DNA of 64,000 nt, taken from positions 60,528-124,527 of the forward strand of contig DAHXPC010000005.1 of assembly GCA_027364575.1 (NCBI GenBank). Reading direction: 5' to 3'. This document shows, in pieces, positions 63,962 through 64,000 of the stretch. Source of the DNA: a bacterium (GTDB taxonomy: Bacteria; Pseudomonadota; Gammaproteobacteria; UBA6186; Azoamicaceae). The stretch's first letter is position 1, and each line of letters opens with the position of its first letter. A model generated the notes under the pieces. The model was not told the origin of the DNA, did not search any database, and was given only the letters and a program-made list of their open reading frames with translations. A program made the translations under genes and the position numbers.

Positions 63962-63990
63962 GAGTGCTTCACTACAGAAAGGAGCTCGAT

Positions 63991-64000
63991 ATGCCCAAAG
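63991..64000 (+). CDS. Start of a gene truncated by the window edge
   Basis: An ATG at 63991 lies 8 bases after a strong AAAGGAG and a TATAAT. Only Met-Pro-Lys can be read. By context it may be an IS21-type transposase (istA), but three residues cannot show this. Confidence 0.45.

Larger units (their letters stand above)
63810..64000 (+). mobile_element. Possible left end of an IS21-family insertion sequence
   Basis: Three direct repeats of an AGTTSATTTCAAT-like motif occur: AGTTCATTTCAATTT (near 63816), AGTTGATTTCAATTT (near 63869) and AGTTCGTTTCAA (near 63892). IS21-type elements carry such multiple terminal repeats ahead of istA, and the gene that starts at 63991 begins MPK, as IstA proteins often do. 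The window ends before this can be confirmed. Confidence 0.4.

Noticed and set aside
63631..63972. 113-residue frame on the minus strand at the right edge
   Set aside because: It overlaps the end of the transporter gene and the repeat region, has no ribosome-binding site and shows no family resemblance.

Overview
The window reads as about 64 kb of chromosome from a gammaproteobacterium of Legionellales type (Coxiella/Legionella/Berkiella-like). This placement is inferred from gene content and order: rpmB-rpmG, dut-algC-rph, yicC-gmk-rpoZ-spoT, mutY-yggX, hemC-hemD-hemX-hemY, ftsN-like-hslV-hslU and a waaF-waaC-waaL-hldE lipopolysaccharide block. The sequence is AT-rich. It carries several broken genes, a REP-type palindrome family with its transposase, and eukaryote- or competitor-directed protein types, all of which fit a host-associated lifestyle.

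Layout. 1-1.9 kb: a GldA/GldF/GldG-like ABC exporter (minus strand). 2-4 kb: an acyl desaturase and an unknown protein. 4-9.8 kb: bioY behind a probable BirA operator, a frameshifted papain-fold toxin, a REP-associated transposase with REP copies, a KimA-like transporter, then birA and the ribosomal protein genes rpmG and rpmB. 10-13.5 kb: traT-like lipoprotein, dut, algC, rph. 13.6-19 kb: minor pilin genes (pilX on plus, pilW and pilV on minus) split by two convergent genes whose products, a zeta-toxin-type kinase and a nucleotidyltransferase of the NadD fold, both carry export signals; then xthA. 19.9-26.6 kb: an MFS pump, yicC, gmk, rpoZ, spoT, a doubly frameshifted major-type pilin with a strong terminator, ubiA. 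26.6-29.1 kb: znuA divergent from znuCB. 29.2-33.1 kb: a free-standing single-module nonribosomal peptide synthetase whose C-terminus runs into a REP copy. 33.2-38.6 kb: tRNA-Phe, yggX, mutY, two AsmA-like genes. 38.7-45.7 kb: esterase, membrane protein pair, hem operon, lipoprotein hydrolase. 45.8-51 kb: autotransporter, hslUV, ftsN-like. 51-55.5 kb: an accessory patch with a perfect 26-bp palindrome, an unknown protein, a ParD-like antitoxin, an SPFH/NfeD pair and relics of Sel1-repeat and antitoxin genes. 55.5-61.3 kb: LPS core genes. 61.3-64 kb: an aldo-keto reductase, a TPP riboswitch in front of an MFS transporter (candidate thiamine transporter), and what may be the left end of an IS21-family element.

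How the parts fit. Two cofactor circuits can be read from the DNA: biotin (BirA, bioY and an operator overlapping the bioY promoter) and thiamine (TPP riboswitch and transporter). Envelope biogenesis (LPS core, AsmA, autotransporter, FtsN-like) makes up much of the rest. The most unusual parts are the exported kinase/nucleotidyltransferase pair in the pilin locus, the REP copies read into protein C-termini and a loop, and the lone NRPS module. No computation was run; all calls come from reading the sequence and family knowledge.
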